From contig JAJXXW010000030.1 in the NCBI GenBank assembly GCA_021780905.1, positions 17,500 through 81,499 of the forward strand: a stretch of DNA of 64,000 nucleotides, written 5' to 3'. The notes under the pieces are model-generated. The model worked only from the letters and a program-made list of their open reading frames with translations, had not been told where the DNA came from and searched no databases. Below, piece by piece: positions 1 to 8,368 of this stretch. Origin of the DNA: a bacterium. GTDB lineage: Bacteria; Verrucomicrobiota; Verrucomicrobiia; Limisphaerales; UBA11358. A program made the position numbers and the translations under genes. How positions within the stretch are numbered: the first letter of the stretch is position 1; every line of letters begins with the position of its first letter.

Positions 1-1
1 C

Positions 2-331
2 CTGATCGCGGCGCGCTTTGGCGAGACGTTTCCCTGGGGCACGCTCATCATCAATGTCACCGGCTCGTTTCTCATCGGCGTGTTCGCCGCCTATGCCGAT
101 CCCGACGGTCGCGTGCTGATTTCGCCCGGCCTCCGGCAATTTCTGCTGATCGGTATCTGCGGCGGCTACACGACGTTTTCTTCGTTCAGCCTGCAAACGC
201 TGAACCTCCTGCGCGACCGTGAGTGGCTTTACGCCGGCGGCAACATTCTGTTGTCCGTGCTGCTGTGTATGATCGCCGTGTGGCTCGGCTACGCGCTGGG
301 GACAATGTTCAATTCCATGAAAGGAAATTAA
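2..331 (+). CDS. crcB: Fluoride channel CrcB/Fluc, 5' end outside window
   Basis: C-terminal part of a small four-helix membrane protein of the CrcB/Fluc family, which exports fluoride as a dual-topology dimer. The reading frame is open from base 2, so the true start is upstream of the window. The visible protein carries GTLIINVTGSFLIG (second helix, conserved Asn) and GICGGYTTFSSFS (the G-x-T-T-F-S-(S/T)-F signature of the pore region), followed by a last hydrophobic helix (NILLSVLLCMIAVWLGYALG). The stop lies 2 bp before the next start, and a DUF190 gene directly downstream is a common partner of crcB, so the two form an operon. A fluoride riboswitch would lie upstream of the window and cannot be assessed. 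Confidence 0.93.
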   Translation: MIAARFGETFPWGTLIINVTGSFLIGVFAAYADPDGRVLISPGLRQFLLIGICGGYTTFSSFSLQTLNLLRDREWLYAGGNILLSVLLCMIAVWLGYALGTMFNSMKGN

Positions 332-333
332 AA

Positions 334-681
334 ATGCAAATCCCCACCGACGCCGTCCAACTCCGCATCTTCCTCGGCGAAAGCGACCGCTGGGAACATC
401 GGCCGCTCTACGAAGCCCTCGTGCTCAAGGCGCGCGAACTGCACCTCGCCGGCGCGACCGTGCTGCGCGGGCCGATGGGTTTTGGCAAGGCCAGCCGCCT
501 GCACACGGCGAAAATCCTGCGGCTTTCGATGGACCTGCCGCTCGTCATCGAAATCGTGGACAGCGAGGAGAAAATCAACGCCTTCCTGCCCGAACTGGAA
601 AAAATGCTCGGCGGCGGACTGGTCACGCTGGATAAGGTGAAGGTGCTGCATTACCGCGCTGGCGAAGTGGCAAAACAATGA
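334..681 (+). CDS. DUF190 family protein
   Basis: 115-aa soluble protein of the DUF190 family (PII-like fold), often encoded beside crcB. The N-terminus (MQIPTDAVQLRIFLGESDR) and the segment ATVLRGPMGFG are typical of the family. The start is the ATG at 334, two bases after the crcB stop and preceded by AAAGGA; a longer upstream extension in this frame would run back through crcB and is rejected. Its biochemical role is not established in the family. The operon context suggests an accessory role in fluoride resistance, which is inference. Confidence 0.85.
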   Translation: MQIPTDAVQLRIFLGESDRWEHRPLYEALVLKARELHLAGATVLRGPMGFGKASRLHTAKILRLSMDLPLVIEIVDSEEKINAFLPELEKMLGGGLVTLDKVKVLHYRAGEVAKQ

Positions 682-699
682 ATCGCAGGTTAAACCTGT

Positions 700-739
700 A
701 AGATAATCCCGCACTACTGTCCGGTTTGGAACCCGGTAA
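700..739. mobile_element. Possible end of the IS4-type remnant
   Basis: The stretch around 703-725 (CACTACTGTCCGGTTTGG) resembles terminal inverted repeats of IS4-type insertion sequences and sits on the outer side of the degenerate transposase fragment at 840-1190. No matching opposite end was found, so the element is not complete. This rests on resemblance only. Confidence 0.3.
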
Positions 740-839
740 ACATTGATGATTTTGCGGGTTGGTTGACTGGGATGGTGGTGGAAGCTGAGAAAGAGCCTGT
801 GAAATGGGATCTTTTCTCAAAGAGCGACAGGCTCAAAAT

Positions 840-1190
840 CTATAAAATCGTGTCGAGGCTGGAATTCAAATGCAGGCGTTTCTTCAAAATGGCGACGGGC
901 AGATCAACGGCGATGGCAGTCCGGCTTTGGGTGCGCACGGCGTTTGGGCTGCTGTCGTATAAGGCGTTGCTGGGCAGATGTTGCTTGAGACATTTGAAGA
1001 ACAGCCCGATTGGCCTGCGGCCCCGATACAGTTGGGCGATGGTCAGCGCCGGCACGGTGAAATTGTTGGTCAGGAAGTCCAACAACTTGCCGGTTGCAGA
1101 ATCACGATAGCCGATGCGGCGGAGTGGGCCGGGATAATCGAGCCGGGCTTTCAGGCCGGTCAGCACGACGGCCTGGTCGAAGCGCAGGCC
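840..1190 (-). pseudogene. IS4-family transposase fragment (C-terminal part)
   Basis: Remnant of a DDE transposase read on the minus strand. Recognisable blocks are LTGLKARLDYPGPLRRIGYRD, KLLDFLTNNFTVPALTIAQLY and GLFFKCLKQHL, which match the C-terminal catalytic region of IS4-type transposases. In active members the last block reads close to R-W-x-(V/I)-E-L-F-F-K-W-(I/L)-K-Q; here the glutamate of the DDE triad is replaced (RRPIGLFF), so the fragment is inactive. The N-terminal half is missing, and the sequence upstream of about 1190 runs into a stop codon and then a recombinase remnant. Confidence 0.75.
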
Positions 1191-1227
1191 ACCGGCAGCT
1201 ATTAACTATCGGGGGTTTTGAAACTGG

Positions 1228-1365
1228 CACCCTGGCGTTCGACTTTTTGAAAATTAGAAAGGCGAAGCTTGGCCACCGATAAAACATCGGTCTTTAAGAT
1301 GCGCCGGATGAACTTGCCCTTAATCCGCAAACGTGCATAGTAAATGCCCAGATGGAACGTAGCGA
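1228..1365 (-). pseudogene. Tyrosine recombinase/integrase N-terminal fragment
   Basis: In one minus-strand frame this reads SGIYYARLRIKGKFIRR, then LKTDVLSVAKLRLSNFQKVE. This is the AP2-like N-terminal DNA-binding arm found in phage-type integrases (pattern: tyrosine-tyrosine-ala-arg, then a basic strand, then an L-x-T-x-x-x-x-A-K-L-R-L helix). Nothing of the catalytic domain with its R-H-R-Y residues remains; the frame then meets the IS4-type fragment. It lies on the 5' side of the tRNA-Arg gene, a usual integration target for such enzymes. Confidence 0.6.
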
Positions 1366-1495
1366 ATTAAGTTGGCATGTTGGGTTTGGCCGCCGTTGCT
1401 GGCGTAGTTTCAGTTTCATGCGCAAAGTATAAAACGGTATCTAAATTTCAATTCGCCATTTTTTAATCTGATAAAAGCATTGATTTTATTGGGTT

Positions 1496-1572
1496 GCGCC
1501 CGTAGCTCAGTTGGATAGAGCACCTGCCTTCTAAGCAGGTTGTCGCGCGTTCGATTCGCGCCGGGCGCACCA
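1496..1572 (+). tRNA. tRNA-Arg (anticodon UCU)
   Basis: A complete 77-base cloverleaf. The acceptor stem GCGCCCG pairs with CGGGCGC, followed by discriminator A and an encoded CCA at 1570-1572. The D arm is GCTCAGTTGGATAGAGC. The anticodon arm is CCTGC-CTTCTAA-GCAGG with anticodon TCT at 1530-1532, and the T arm is GCGCG-TTCGATT-CGCGC. The gene reads AGA/AGG arginine codons. Both flanks contain decayed transposon and integrase pieces. Confidence 0.97.
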
Positions 1573-1627
1573 TTCCACCTGTTTGACTGGTAGCAACAAG
1601 TAGTGAACACGGTTTCCGAACAGGTAG

Positions 1628-1741
1628 TGTAGCCGGGCTGGTGCTGCTGGCTTACAACCTGTGGAGCCTATTCGCGCGGCTGATGGGCTTGAATTTCGGC
1701 TACCACACCGAAGCGATCAAATCGCGGCGGGTTTTCATTGA
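1628..1741 (+). pseudogene. Transposase fragment (probably IS1380/IS4-like C-terminus)
   Basis: The plus strand reads VLLAYNLWSLFARLMG, then YHTEAIKSRRVFI. The L-L-A-Y-N-L-W-x-L-F block followed by an E-A-(I/V)-x-S-R-R motif is found near the C-terminus of DDE transposases of the IS1380 group. It is a fragment of about 35 codons with no start and no catalytic residues, and it ends directly at the dnaE stop codon. With the remnants on the other side of the tRNA it marks an old insertion hot spot. Confidence 0.5.
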
Positions 1742-4700
1742 TTATTCGCCGCCGTTGCCGCCGTTGCCTTTTTTCTCCCAGGCGCGCCGGGCTTTTTCCG
1801 GCAGCGATTTGTCCACGACGGCATAATAAGTCTGTTCACCAAACTGGCGATTGGCTGCATGCTCCAGTTCCAGCGACGGCGCGACACTAAAACGCGGGTT
1901 GGTTTCGACAAAAATCGCCCCGCCCTCCGGCCGCAGGAAACACAGGAAGAGCCGACACTTGCCGGGATGCGCGGCGGTCAACTGCTGCACGCGTTCCATG
2001 TCCTCCGGCAGCAAATGCGCCATCGGCAGGCGCAGGTGGACCTGCTTGGTGTATTTCTTCGGCGCGTCGGCGAGCGGCACGATTTCCTGCGGAAAAATCT
2101 TCGGCTTGTCCTCGCCAGTGCTGACTTCGCCGATGACGAGAATCGCCTTGTTCGCTTCGAGCAGCGGACGGAACTTGTCGTAGTCGTTCATCACCAGCAA
2201 CTGCACCGAGCCTTCCAAATCCTCCAGTGTCACCATCGAATAAGGCTTGCCGGATTTTTTGGAGAAACCATGCGTGACCGCCGCGATCATGCCGCCGATG
2301 CGCGTCAAGCTGCGGTTCGGCAGCTCGGCGAGCTTCGCGGTATTTGTCAGTGAATATTTTTCCAGCAGCGGCACCAACGGCGTCAGCGGATGGCCGGTAA
2401 CGTAAAATCCAAGCAATTCTTTTTCATGCGCGAGCAGTTCGTGCTGCGGCCATTCCGGCAGATTGGAAATCGCCTCCGGCATCGGCGGTGCTTTTTCTTC
2501 CAGCGCGCCGAAGAGCGAGCTTTGGCCCTTCTGCTTGTCGGACAGAATGCTCGCCGCGCGCGCCATCGTGCGCTCAATTTGCGCGAAGAGCGTTGCCCGC
2601 GACTGGCCGAAGCAGTCGCACGCGCCGGTTTTGATCAAGGCCTCCAACGGTTTTCGCGTGAGCGTGCGTCCGTCCACGCGTTCACACAGTTCGGAAAGCG
2701 TCTTGAATCCGCCGCCTTCGTTGCGCGCCTTCAAAATCGTCTCGACCGCCGCTTCACCCACGCCTTTGATGGCCGCAAGGCCGAAACGGATGCGCTGCTG
2801 TGGTAGTGGGACAGGCGTCCCGCCTGTCGAGTTGGCCACGGTTTTGGCACTGGACAGGCGGGACGCCTGTCCCACTACCGATGCGGGCGCGAAGAACACG
2901 CCGCTCTCGTTCACGTCCGGGCCGAGCACCTCGATCTCGAACTCGCGCGCCTCGGCGATGTATTCGGCGAGCTTGTCGGTGTTCGCCATGTCGTTCGTCA
3001 TCATGGCGCAGAAAAATTCCACCGGATAATTCGCCTTCAGATACGCGGTCTGATACGCGACGATGGCATACGCGGCGGCGTGCGACTTGTTGAAGCCGTA
3101 ACCGGCGAATTTTTCCAGCAAATCGAAAATCTGGTTCGCCTTCGTCTTGGGAATCTGGTTTTTCTCGTGGCAGCCCTTGACGAAATCCTCGCGCTGCTTG
3201 GCCATTTCCTCGACCTTCTTCTTGCCCATCGCGCGCCGCAACAGGTCCGCCTTGCCGAGCGAGTAGCCGGCGAGCAACTGCGTCGCCTGCATCACCTGTT
3301 CCTGGTAAATCAGGATGCCGTAGGTCTCCTTGGAAATGGACTCTAGCAGCGGATGCTCATATTTGATCTCAATTTCGCCATGCCGGCGCTTGATGAAATC
3401 TGGAATCAGATCCATCGGGCCGGGCCGGTAGAGCGCGACGAGCGCCGTGATGTGCTCGACGGAACTGATCTGAAATTTTTTGCACAGGTCGCGCATCCCG
3501 CCGGATTCCAACTGGAACACACCAAGCGTTTCGGCGCGGTTCAGCAGGTCGTAGGTTTTTTTGTCGTCGAGCGGCAACTGGTCAATGTTGATCTGCACGC
3601 CGTGCGTCTGCCTAACCATTTCGCAGGTGTTGCGGATGACGGTCAAGGTTTTCAGCCCGAGAAAATCCATCTTCAGCAGGCCGAGATCGCCAACGGGATT
3701 CATCGCGTATTGCGTGACGATACCGCCGTGTTCGTCCAGCTTGAGCGGGAGCAGGTTCACGAGCGGCTGGTCGCCGATGACCACGCCGGCCGCATGAACA
3801 CTGGCGTTGCGCGTGAGGTCTTCGAGAATGAGCGCGGTGTCCACGAGTTCGCGCGTGACTTCCTCGGTCTCGTATGCCTCCTTGAATTCCGGCGATTGCT
3901 TGAGCGCCTTCGTCAAATCCATTTTCAGATCGAACGGGATCATTTTCGCCAGTCGGTCGCAGTCGCCATACGGCAAACCCATCACGCGCCCGACATCACG
4001 CACGACGGATTTCGCGCCCATCGTGCCAAACGTGATGATCTGCGCGACAGAATCGTTGCCGTATTTTTTGCGGACATATTCGATGACGTCCGCGCGGCGG
4101 TCGTCGGCGAAATCAATGTCAATGTCCGGCGGATTCACGCGCTCGGGATTCAGGAAGCGCTCGAACAGCAGGCCGTAGCGGATCGGATCCACGTTCGCGA
4201 TTTCGAGCAGGTAGGTGACGATCGAGCCGGCGGCGCTGCCGCGCGCCACGCAGGCGATTCCCTGGCTGCGGCCGTAACGGATGAAATCGCCGACGATGAG
4301 AAAGTAGGAAATGAACCCGGTTTTCTCGATGACCGTGAGCTCGAGTTGCAAACGGTCAATGACGGTTTTAATGGCGGCGCTGACGGCGGGGTCGTTCGCA
4401 GTGGGGCAGGCGTCTCGCCTGTCGTGTTGATTTTGATCTGGAGATGAATTGGACAGGCGAGACACCTGTCCCACTGTAAAAGTCGGCAGCCGCGTCGGAT
4501 CGTCAATGCCCGTGACGACAAATTCTTTTCCCTCGGCCTTCGCGTGAATTGTGTAGCGCGTGAACAGGCCTTCCGCGAGCCACTGGCGCAAAAATCCTTC
4601 GCGCGTGAAATGTTCCGGCGGATGAAACACCGGGTAATGCAACTGGCCGAACTTGATCTCCAGATTGCATTTTTCCGCAACCTCCAAAGTGTTCTTCACC

Positions 4701-5494
4701 GCGTCCGGCACCTCGGCGAAGCGCGCCTTCATTTCGTCCGCGCTGCGCAGGTAAAACTGCTCCGGCACATAGCCCGCGCTCATGCGTTTCGGGTCGCTCA
4801 ACAGCGACTGCGTGCCGATGCAGACGAGGCAGTCGTGCGCGTGCGAATGGCTATTCTCGATGTAATGCACGTCGTTCGTCGCGACGAGTTTCAGGCCGAA
4901 TTCCTTGGCGAACTGGATCAACTGCTTATTTACCTTGGCCTGTTCGGGAATACCGTGATTTTGCAGTTCGAGGAAAAAATTCTCCGCGCCGAGCGTCTGC
5001 TTGAAGAAATCCACCGCATCGCGCGCCTTGTCAATCTGATCCTTCATGATCAAATCGGGGATCTCGCTGGCAAGGCAGCCGGACATCGCAATCAGGCCTT
5101 CGCTGTGCCTCGCGAGAATTTCTTTATCAATGCGCGGTTTGTAGTAATAACCCTCCAAGTGCGCGGCGGTGGTGAGCTTGATGAGATTTTTGTAGCCGGC
5201 CTCGTCCTTCACCAGCAGGCCGAGATGATGGTATTTATCGCCCTCGACCTTTTTGCGCTCCAGCCGCGAGCCGGGCGCGACGTAAACTTCGCAGCCGATG
5301 ATGGGCTTGATGCCTTTGGCGCGGGCGGCCTGATAAAATTCGATCACGCCGTGCATTGCGCCGTGGTCGGTGATGGCCAGCGCGGGAAATTTCAGCTCAT
5401 GCGCCCGGTCCATCAGCTTGTCCAGACGGCACGCGCCATCGAGCAACGAATACTCGGTGTGCAGGTGCAAATGGACAAAATCGGCGTGCGCCAT
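1742..5494 (-). CDS. dnaE: DNA polymerase III subunit alpha
   Basis: Replicative polymerase catalytic subunit, 1250 aa, longer than the roughly 1160 aa usual for the family. The N-terminal PHP domain starts HLHLHTEYSLLDG with ALAITDHGAMHG. The palm carries PDIDIDFADDRR with the catalytic aspartates. HhH and OB domains follow (FGLAAIKGVGEAAV; IGGMIAAVTHGFSKKSGKPY). Two in-frame insertions explain most of the extra length: about residues 338-366 (VGQVSRLSNSS ... DRRDACPT) and 872-900 (VGQASRLSS ... GGTPVPLP). Each is encoded by a palindromic repeat present as DNA at 4401-4479 and 2801-2879. All core motifs are intact, so the enzyme should be active. yebC lies upstream on the same strand. Confidence 0.97.
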   Translation of the reverse strand: MAHADFVHLHLHTEYSLLDGACRLDKLMDRAHELKFPALAITDHGAMHGVIEFYQAARAKGIKPIIGCEVYVAPGSRLERKKVEGDKYHHLGLLVKDEAGYKNLIKLTTAAHLEGYYYKPRIDKEILARHSEGLIAMSGCLASEIPDLIMKDQIDKARDAVDFFKQTLGAENFFLELQNHGIPEQAKVNKQLIQFAKEFGLKLVATNDVHYIENSHSHAHDCLVCIGTQSLLSDPKRMSAGYVPEQFYLRSADEMKARFAEVPDAVKNTLEVAEKCNLEIKFGQLHYPVFHPPEHFTREGFLRQWLAEGLFTRYTIHAKAEGKEFVVTGIDDPTRLPTFTVGQVSRLSNSSPDQNQHDRRDACPTANDPAVSAAIKTVIDRLQLELTVIEKTGFISYFLIVGDFIRYGRSQGIACVARGSAAGSIVTYLLEIANVDPIRYGLLFERFLNPERVNPPDIDIDFADDRRADVIEYVRKKYGNDSVAQIITFGTMGAKSVVRDVGRVMGLPYGDCDRLAKMIPFDLKMDLTKALKQSPEFKEAYETEEVTRELVDTALILEDLTRNASVHAAGVVIGDQPLVNLLPLKLDEHGGIVTQYAMNPVGDLGLLKMDFLGLKTLTVIRNTCEMVRQTHGVQINIDQLPLDDKKTYDLLNRAETLGVFQLESGGMRDLCKKFQISSVEHITALVALYRPGPMDLIPDFIKRRHGEIEIKYEHPLLESISKETYGILIYQEQVMQATQLLAGYSLGKADLLRRAMGKKKVEEMAKQREDFVKGCHEKNQIPKTKANQIFDLLEKFAGYGFNKSHAAAYAIVAYQTAYLKANYPVEFFCAMMTNDMANTDKLAEYIAEAREFEIEVLGPDVNESGVFFAPASVVGQASRLSSAKTVANSTGGTPVPLPQQRIRFGLAAIKGVGEAAVETILKARNEGGGFKTLSELCERVDGRTLTRKPLEALIKTGACDCFGQSRATLFAQIERTMARAASILSDKQKGQSSLFGALEEKAPPMPEAISNLPEWPQHELLAHEKELLGFYVTGHPLTPLVPLLEKYSLTNTAKLAELPNRSLTRIGGMIAAVTHGFSKKSGKPYSMVTLEDLEGSVQLLVMNDYDKFRPLLEANKAILVIGEVSTGEDKPKIFPQEIVPLADAPKKYTKQVHLRLPMAHLLPEDMERVQQLTAAHPGKCRLFLCFLRPEGGAIFVETNPRFSVAPSLELEHAANRQFGEQTYYAVVDKSLPEKARRAWEKKGNGGNGGE
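2798..2881. repeat. Palindromic repeat element inside dnaE (copy 1)
   Basis: Two inverted arms, GTAGTGGGACAGGCGTCCCG and its partner CGGGACGCCTGTCCCACTAC, enclose a loop of about 30 bases; each arm is itself partly self-complementary (GACAGGCGTCCCGCCTGTC). The element adds a whole number of codons to dnaE without a stop. A diverged copy of the same family is at 4398-4482. Confidence 0.9.
4398..4482. repeat. Palindromic repeat element inside dnaE (copy 2)
   Basis: Same architecture as the copy at 2798-2881: the left arm CAGTGGGGCAGGCGTCTCGC and the right arm GACAGGCGAGACACCTGTCC surround a different loop. The substitutions in one arm are largely compensated in the other (GTCTCGCC/GGCGAGAC), as expected if the hairpin is preserved or the copy came from another subfamily. 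It is in frame with dnaE. Confidence 0.9.
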
Positions 5495-5704
5495 GGCGGT
5501 AATTTAACTTTTAACCACCAAGACACCAAGCCGCAAAGTTTTGAAAATTCACAGCAGTCGCGGCAAAATTATTCAGACGCCGTCATTTCCGACCAGCCGT
5601 GTTTGCGCTTCAAATGGACCCAGCGACAACCTGCCCGCCGACTACGCCAATTTGTGATACGCGAAAAGTCGAAGTGCCGACGCTGCGGCTTCAAAGATGA
5701 TCGG
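5495..5704. other. Intergenic spacer between yebC and dnaE
   Basis: The dnaE-proximal end contains ACCACCAAGACACCAAG, a short motif commonly scattered between genes in Verrucomicrobiota and Planctomycetota. One plus-strand frame in the rest shows a Cys-x2-Cys pair (KCRRCGF), but no start, ribosome site or recognisable protein. Nothing more can be supported. Confidence 0.4.
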
Positions 5705-6436
5705 TTATTTCACCGCCGCCCAGACGCGGTGCACGTCGTCGTGCTCGTCCAGCGCTTCGAGAAATTCGCCCACTTCGTTCTGTTGCGCCTCGGTGAGTTC
5801 CGGAAACTGCTTTGGCACATAGCCGATTTCACTGGTCACGATCGCCCAACCGTTGGCGGAAAGCCACTTGGAAACATTCGCCACTTCCGTGCGCTCGCAG
5901 ATGAACTTGGCACCGGCGACATCCTTAGGAATATCGTCGTTCTGCTCATGCGTCAGCGTCTCAACTTCATTGGCACCAGCCTCGATGGCGGCGGCTTCGC
6001 GATCAATATTCGCATCGGGGTGATGCGCTTCGACGAGGCCGACGTGGTCGAACAAAAACTTGTTGCTACCGGTCGTGGCAAGCTGGCCCTTCTTGAACAG
6101 CACGCGGATTTCCGGCGCGGTGCGGTTCACGTTGTCGGTATAAACCTCAACGATCACCGGCACGTTGTGCGGCGCACGGCCTTCAAAGACGACGTGGTCC
6201 ATGACCATCTTTTCGTCGCCGATGCCGGCACCCTTGTTGATGGCGCGCTGGATGGCGTCCTTGGTCACGCTTTCCTTCTTGGCTTTTTCCACGGCGGTGA
6301 AGAGCCGCGCGTTCATCGCGGGATCGGGTCCGCCCATTTTGGCGGCCACCGAAATTTCGCGAACCAGTTTGCCGGTCGTGCGGCCTTTTTTGAGGCCGGC
6401 GACCAATCGTTTGGCATGCAGCCATTGGCGTCCCAT
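5705..6436 (-). CDS. yebC: YebC/PmpR family protein
   Basis: 243-aa member of the YebC/PmpR family, described both as transcriptional regulators and, more recently, as translation factors that help ribosomes through difficult sequences. Blocks seen are MGRQWLHAKR, ARLFTAVEKAKKESVTKDAIQRAINKG and the C-terminal WAIVTSEIGYVPKQ. The start is set at the ATG at 6436 because family members begin M-(G/A)-(R/G)-x-W; an upstream in-frame ATG would add only six atypical residues (MLDFPP). It is transcribed towards dnaE with a 210-bp gap, so it may share transcripts with it. Confidence 0.93.
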   Translation of the reverse strand: MGRQWLHAKRLVAGLKKGRTTGKLVREISVAAKMGGPDPAMNARLFTAVEKAKKESVTKDAIQRAINKGAGIGDEKMVMDHVVFEGRAPHNVPVIVEVYTDNVNRTAPEIRVLFKKGQLATTGSNKFLFDHVGLVEAHHPDANIDREAAAIEAGANEVETLTHEQNDDIPKDVAGAKFICERTEVANVSKWLSANGWAIVTSEIGYVPKQFPELTEAQQNEVGEFLEALDEHDDVHRVWAAVK

Positions 6437-6570
6437 AGGCGGGAAATCTAGCAAGCCGCCCGTGAAGTTTCAACCACGGCCATGACGGGGGCGAAAGGTA
6501 AAACGCCGGGGCACCGGGCCGCCTTGCGCGCCGTTGACTTGTCCGCCCGCTTTGCTAGCGTGTTGGCAAC

Positions 6571-8298
6571 ATGGCCAGCAAACGGTTTTCCCGCCTCATC
6601 AAGATATTTTCCGGTGCCGCCGCCGATGCCGAGGATGAAATTTTCCTGCTCGAAGGCCGGCTGGAGCGGTTCGTGCATTTCTGGGTGCTGGTCATCCGGC
6701 AGTTCATCCGTCACCGCTGCTTCGTGCGCGCCTCGGCGTTGTCTTACTCCACGCTCATCGCGCTCATTCCGCTGCTGGCGGTCGCGCTGAGCGTCACCAG
6801 CAGTTTTCTCAAAACGCAGGATGAGGGGCAATTTCAACAGGCCATCGAGCATTTTGTGGATGCGGTGACACCGCCCGCCGTCATCCACACCAACACCGCC
6901 GTCGCGGAGACCAACCTCGCGGCGGTGATTTCCACGAACGCGCCGCTGTCCGCGCCAACCGGCGAGGAGGCAAATGCCGTGGCCGCCAGCACCAATGCCG
7001 TTTTCGCCACCCCCACCCCGGCCGTTGCTCTGTCCACTCAAAGGGAAATCGCGCGCCAGGTCTGGATGCTCGTCCAAAACACGCAGAGCGCCGCGCTGGG
7101 CGTGACGGGTTTCCTACTGCTCGTGTTCATCTCCATCTCGCTGCTGATCCGCATCGAGGAGACGTTTAACGACGTCTGGGGAGTCGCGCGCGGGCGCACC
7201 TGGATGCAGCGGATCGGCGTGTTCTTCACGCTCGCCTTTCTCGGCCCCGCGCTGTTGATCCTGGCCTTGAGCCTGTCGGGCAGCGCGCATTTCGCGTCGG
7301 CCAAAAACTTCATCGCGCACACGCCGGTGATCGGCAAATTCATTTTTCAACTGCTGCCGATGTTTGTGCTGTGGCTGGCGTTCACGTTTGTCTACCAGTT
7401 CATCCCGAACACCAAGGTCAATTTTTCTGCGGCGGTGGTGGGCGGCGCAGTCGCGGGCACGCTGCTGCACCTGAACAACGTCTTCGGCTTCCTCTATGTT
7501 TCCGGCGTGGTCACCCGCATGAAATTTTACGGCAGCCTCGGCCTGGTGCCGGTATTCATGATCGGCCTCTACATGGCCTGGGTTTTTCTGCTGCTGGGCG
7601 CGCAAATCGCCTACGCCTATCAAAACCGCGCCGCCTATCTCCAGGACCGGCTGGCCGACAATGTCAACCAGCGCGGGCGCGAATTTGTCGCGCTGCGCCT
7701 GATGACGTGCCTCGGCCAGCGCTTCCAAACCGGCCAGCGCCCGGCGACCGTTTTGTTGCTCTCCCGGGAACTGGGCATTCCCAGCCGGCTCATCCAATCG
7801 GTTTTGCGCACACTCGCGCACATGCAGCTGGTCACCGAAGTCGCCGGCGCGGAAGCCGCCTTTGTGCCCGCGCGTCCGCTCGACACCATCAACGCCTACG
7901 ATATCCTGCTGGCCCTGCGCACCGGCACCGGCCAGGAACTGCCGCTGCGCGAGGACCCGGCGCTCGCAGAAATCTACGGCGAGTTTTCGCGGATTGAAAA
8001 GGCGGAACGCGAGGCGGCCTCGTCCATTTCCCTGCTGGCGCTGGCCAGCCGCGTCCCCGCGCGCGCCGCGCTCGCCGGGCCGAAGGCGGTGGAAACCGGC
8101 CCGCCGGCCGGCGAACCGGCAATTTCCATCAAGCCGGAAACGGTTGCGCCGGCTCCGGTCGCCCGGGCCGAGGAAACAAGCTCTGAACCGCTGGTGCAAA
8201 CATCCGAACTCAAAACCGAGGCCTCCGCACCGGCTGCAATGACGGCTGTCCGCCGCGACGTGGTGATGCCGGACGAGAACCGCGAATTCCCGCTGTAA
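6571..8298 (+). CDS. YihY/BrkB family inner membrane protein
   Basis: 575-aa polytopic membrane protein of the YihY/virulence factor BrkB family (once misassigned as RNase BN). A hydrophilic N-terminus leads into ALSYSTLIALIPLLAVALSV (first helix, with the family's A-(L/S)-x-Y-(S/T)-x-x-x-(L/S)-x-P pattern). Later helices include FLLLVFISISLLIRIEETFN and GLVPVFMIGLYMAWVFLLLG. Two parts are unusual: an Ala/Thr-rich loop at about residues 100-155 between the first two helices, and a cytoplasmic C-terminal extension after about residue 360. That extension contains a winged-helix-like stretch (RPATVLLLSRELGIPSRL) and a Pro/Ala-rich tail. The function of the family is not settled. Confidence 0.88.
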   Translation: MASKRFSRLIKIFSGAAADAEDEIFLLEGRLERFVHFWVLVIRQFIRHRCFVRASALSYSTLIALIPLLAVALSVTSSFLKTQDEGQFQQAIEHFVDAVTPPAVIHTNTAVAETNLAAVISTNAPLSAPTGEEANAVAASTNAVFATPTPAVALSTQREIARQVWMLVQNTQSAALGVTGFLLLVFISISLLIRIEETFNDVWGVARGRTWMQRIGVFFTLAFLGPALLILALSLSGSAHFASAKNFIAHTPVIGKFIFQLLPMFVLWLAFTFVYQFIPNTKVNFSAAVVGGAVAGTLLHLNNVFGFLYVSGVVTRMKFYGSLGLVPVFMIGLYMAWVFLLLGAQIAYAYQNRAAYLQDRLADNVNQRGREFVALRLMTCLGQRFQTGQRPATVLLLSRELGIPSRLIQSVLRTLAHMQLVTEVAGAEAAFVPARPLDTINAYDILLALRTGTGQELPLREDPALAEIYGEFSRIEKAEREAASSISLLALASRVPARAALAGPKAVETGPPAGEPAISIKPETVAPAPVARAEETSSEPLVQTSELKTEASAPAAMTAVRRDVVMPDENREFPL

Positions 8299-8368
8299 GC
8301 CTAGCCACGCGGTTTGGCTGGCGGAAAATATCATTGCCATTTTTGCGCGCGGCCGACATTTTTTCGGG

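Noticed and set aside
763..1110. 115-codon plus-strand gene upstream of the tRNA
   Set aside because: The minus strand of the same DNA reads as IS4-type transposase blocks, so the plus frame is a shadow.
4544..6451. 635-codon open frame on the plus strand opposite dnaE and yebC
   Set aside because: Both minus-strand genes have full family motifs; the plus frame is low-complexity His/Arg-rich sequence typical of antisense shadows in GC-rich DNA.
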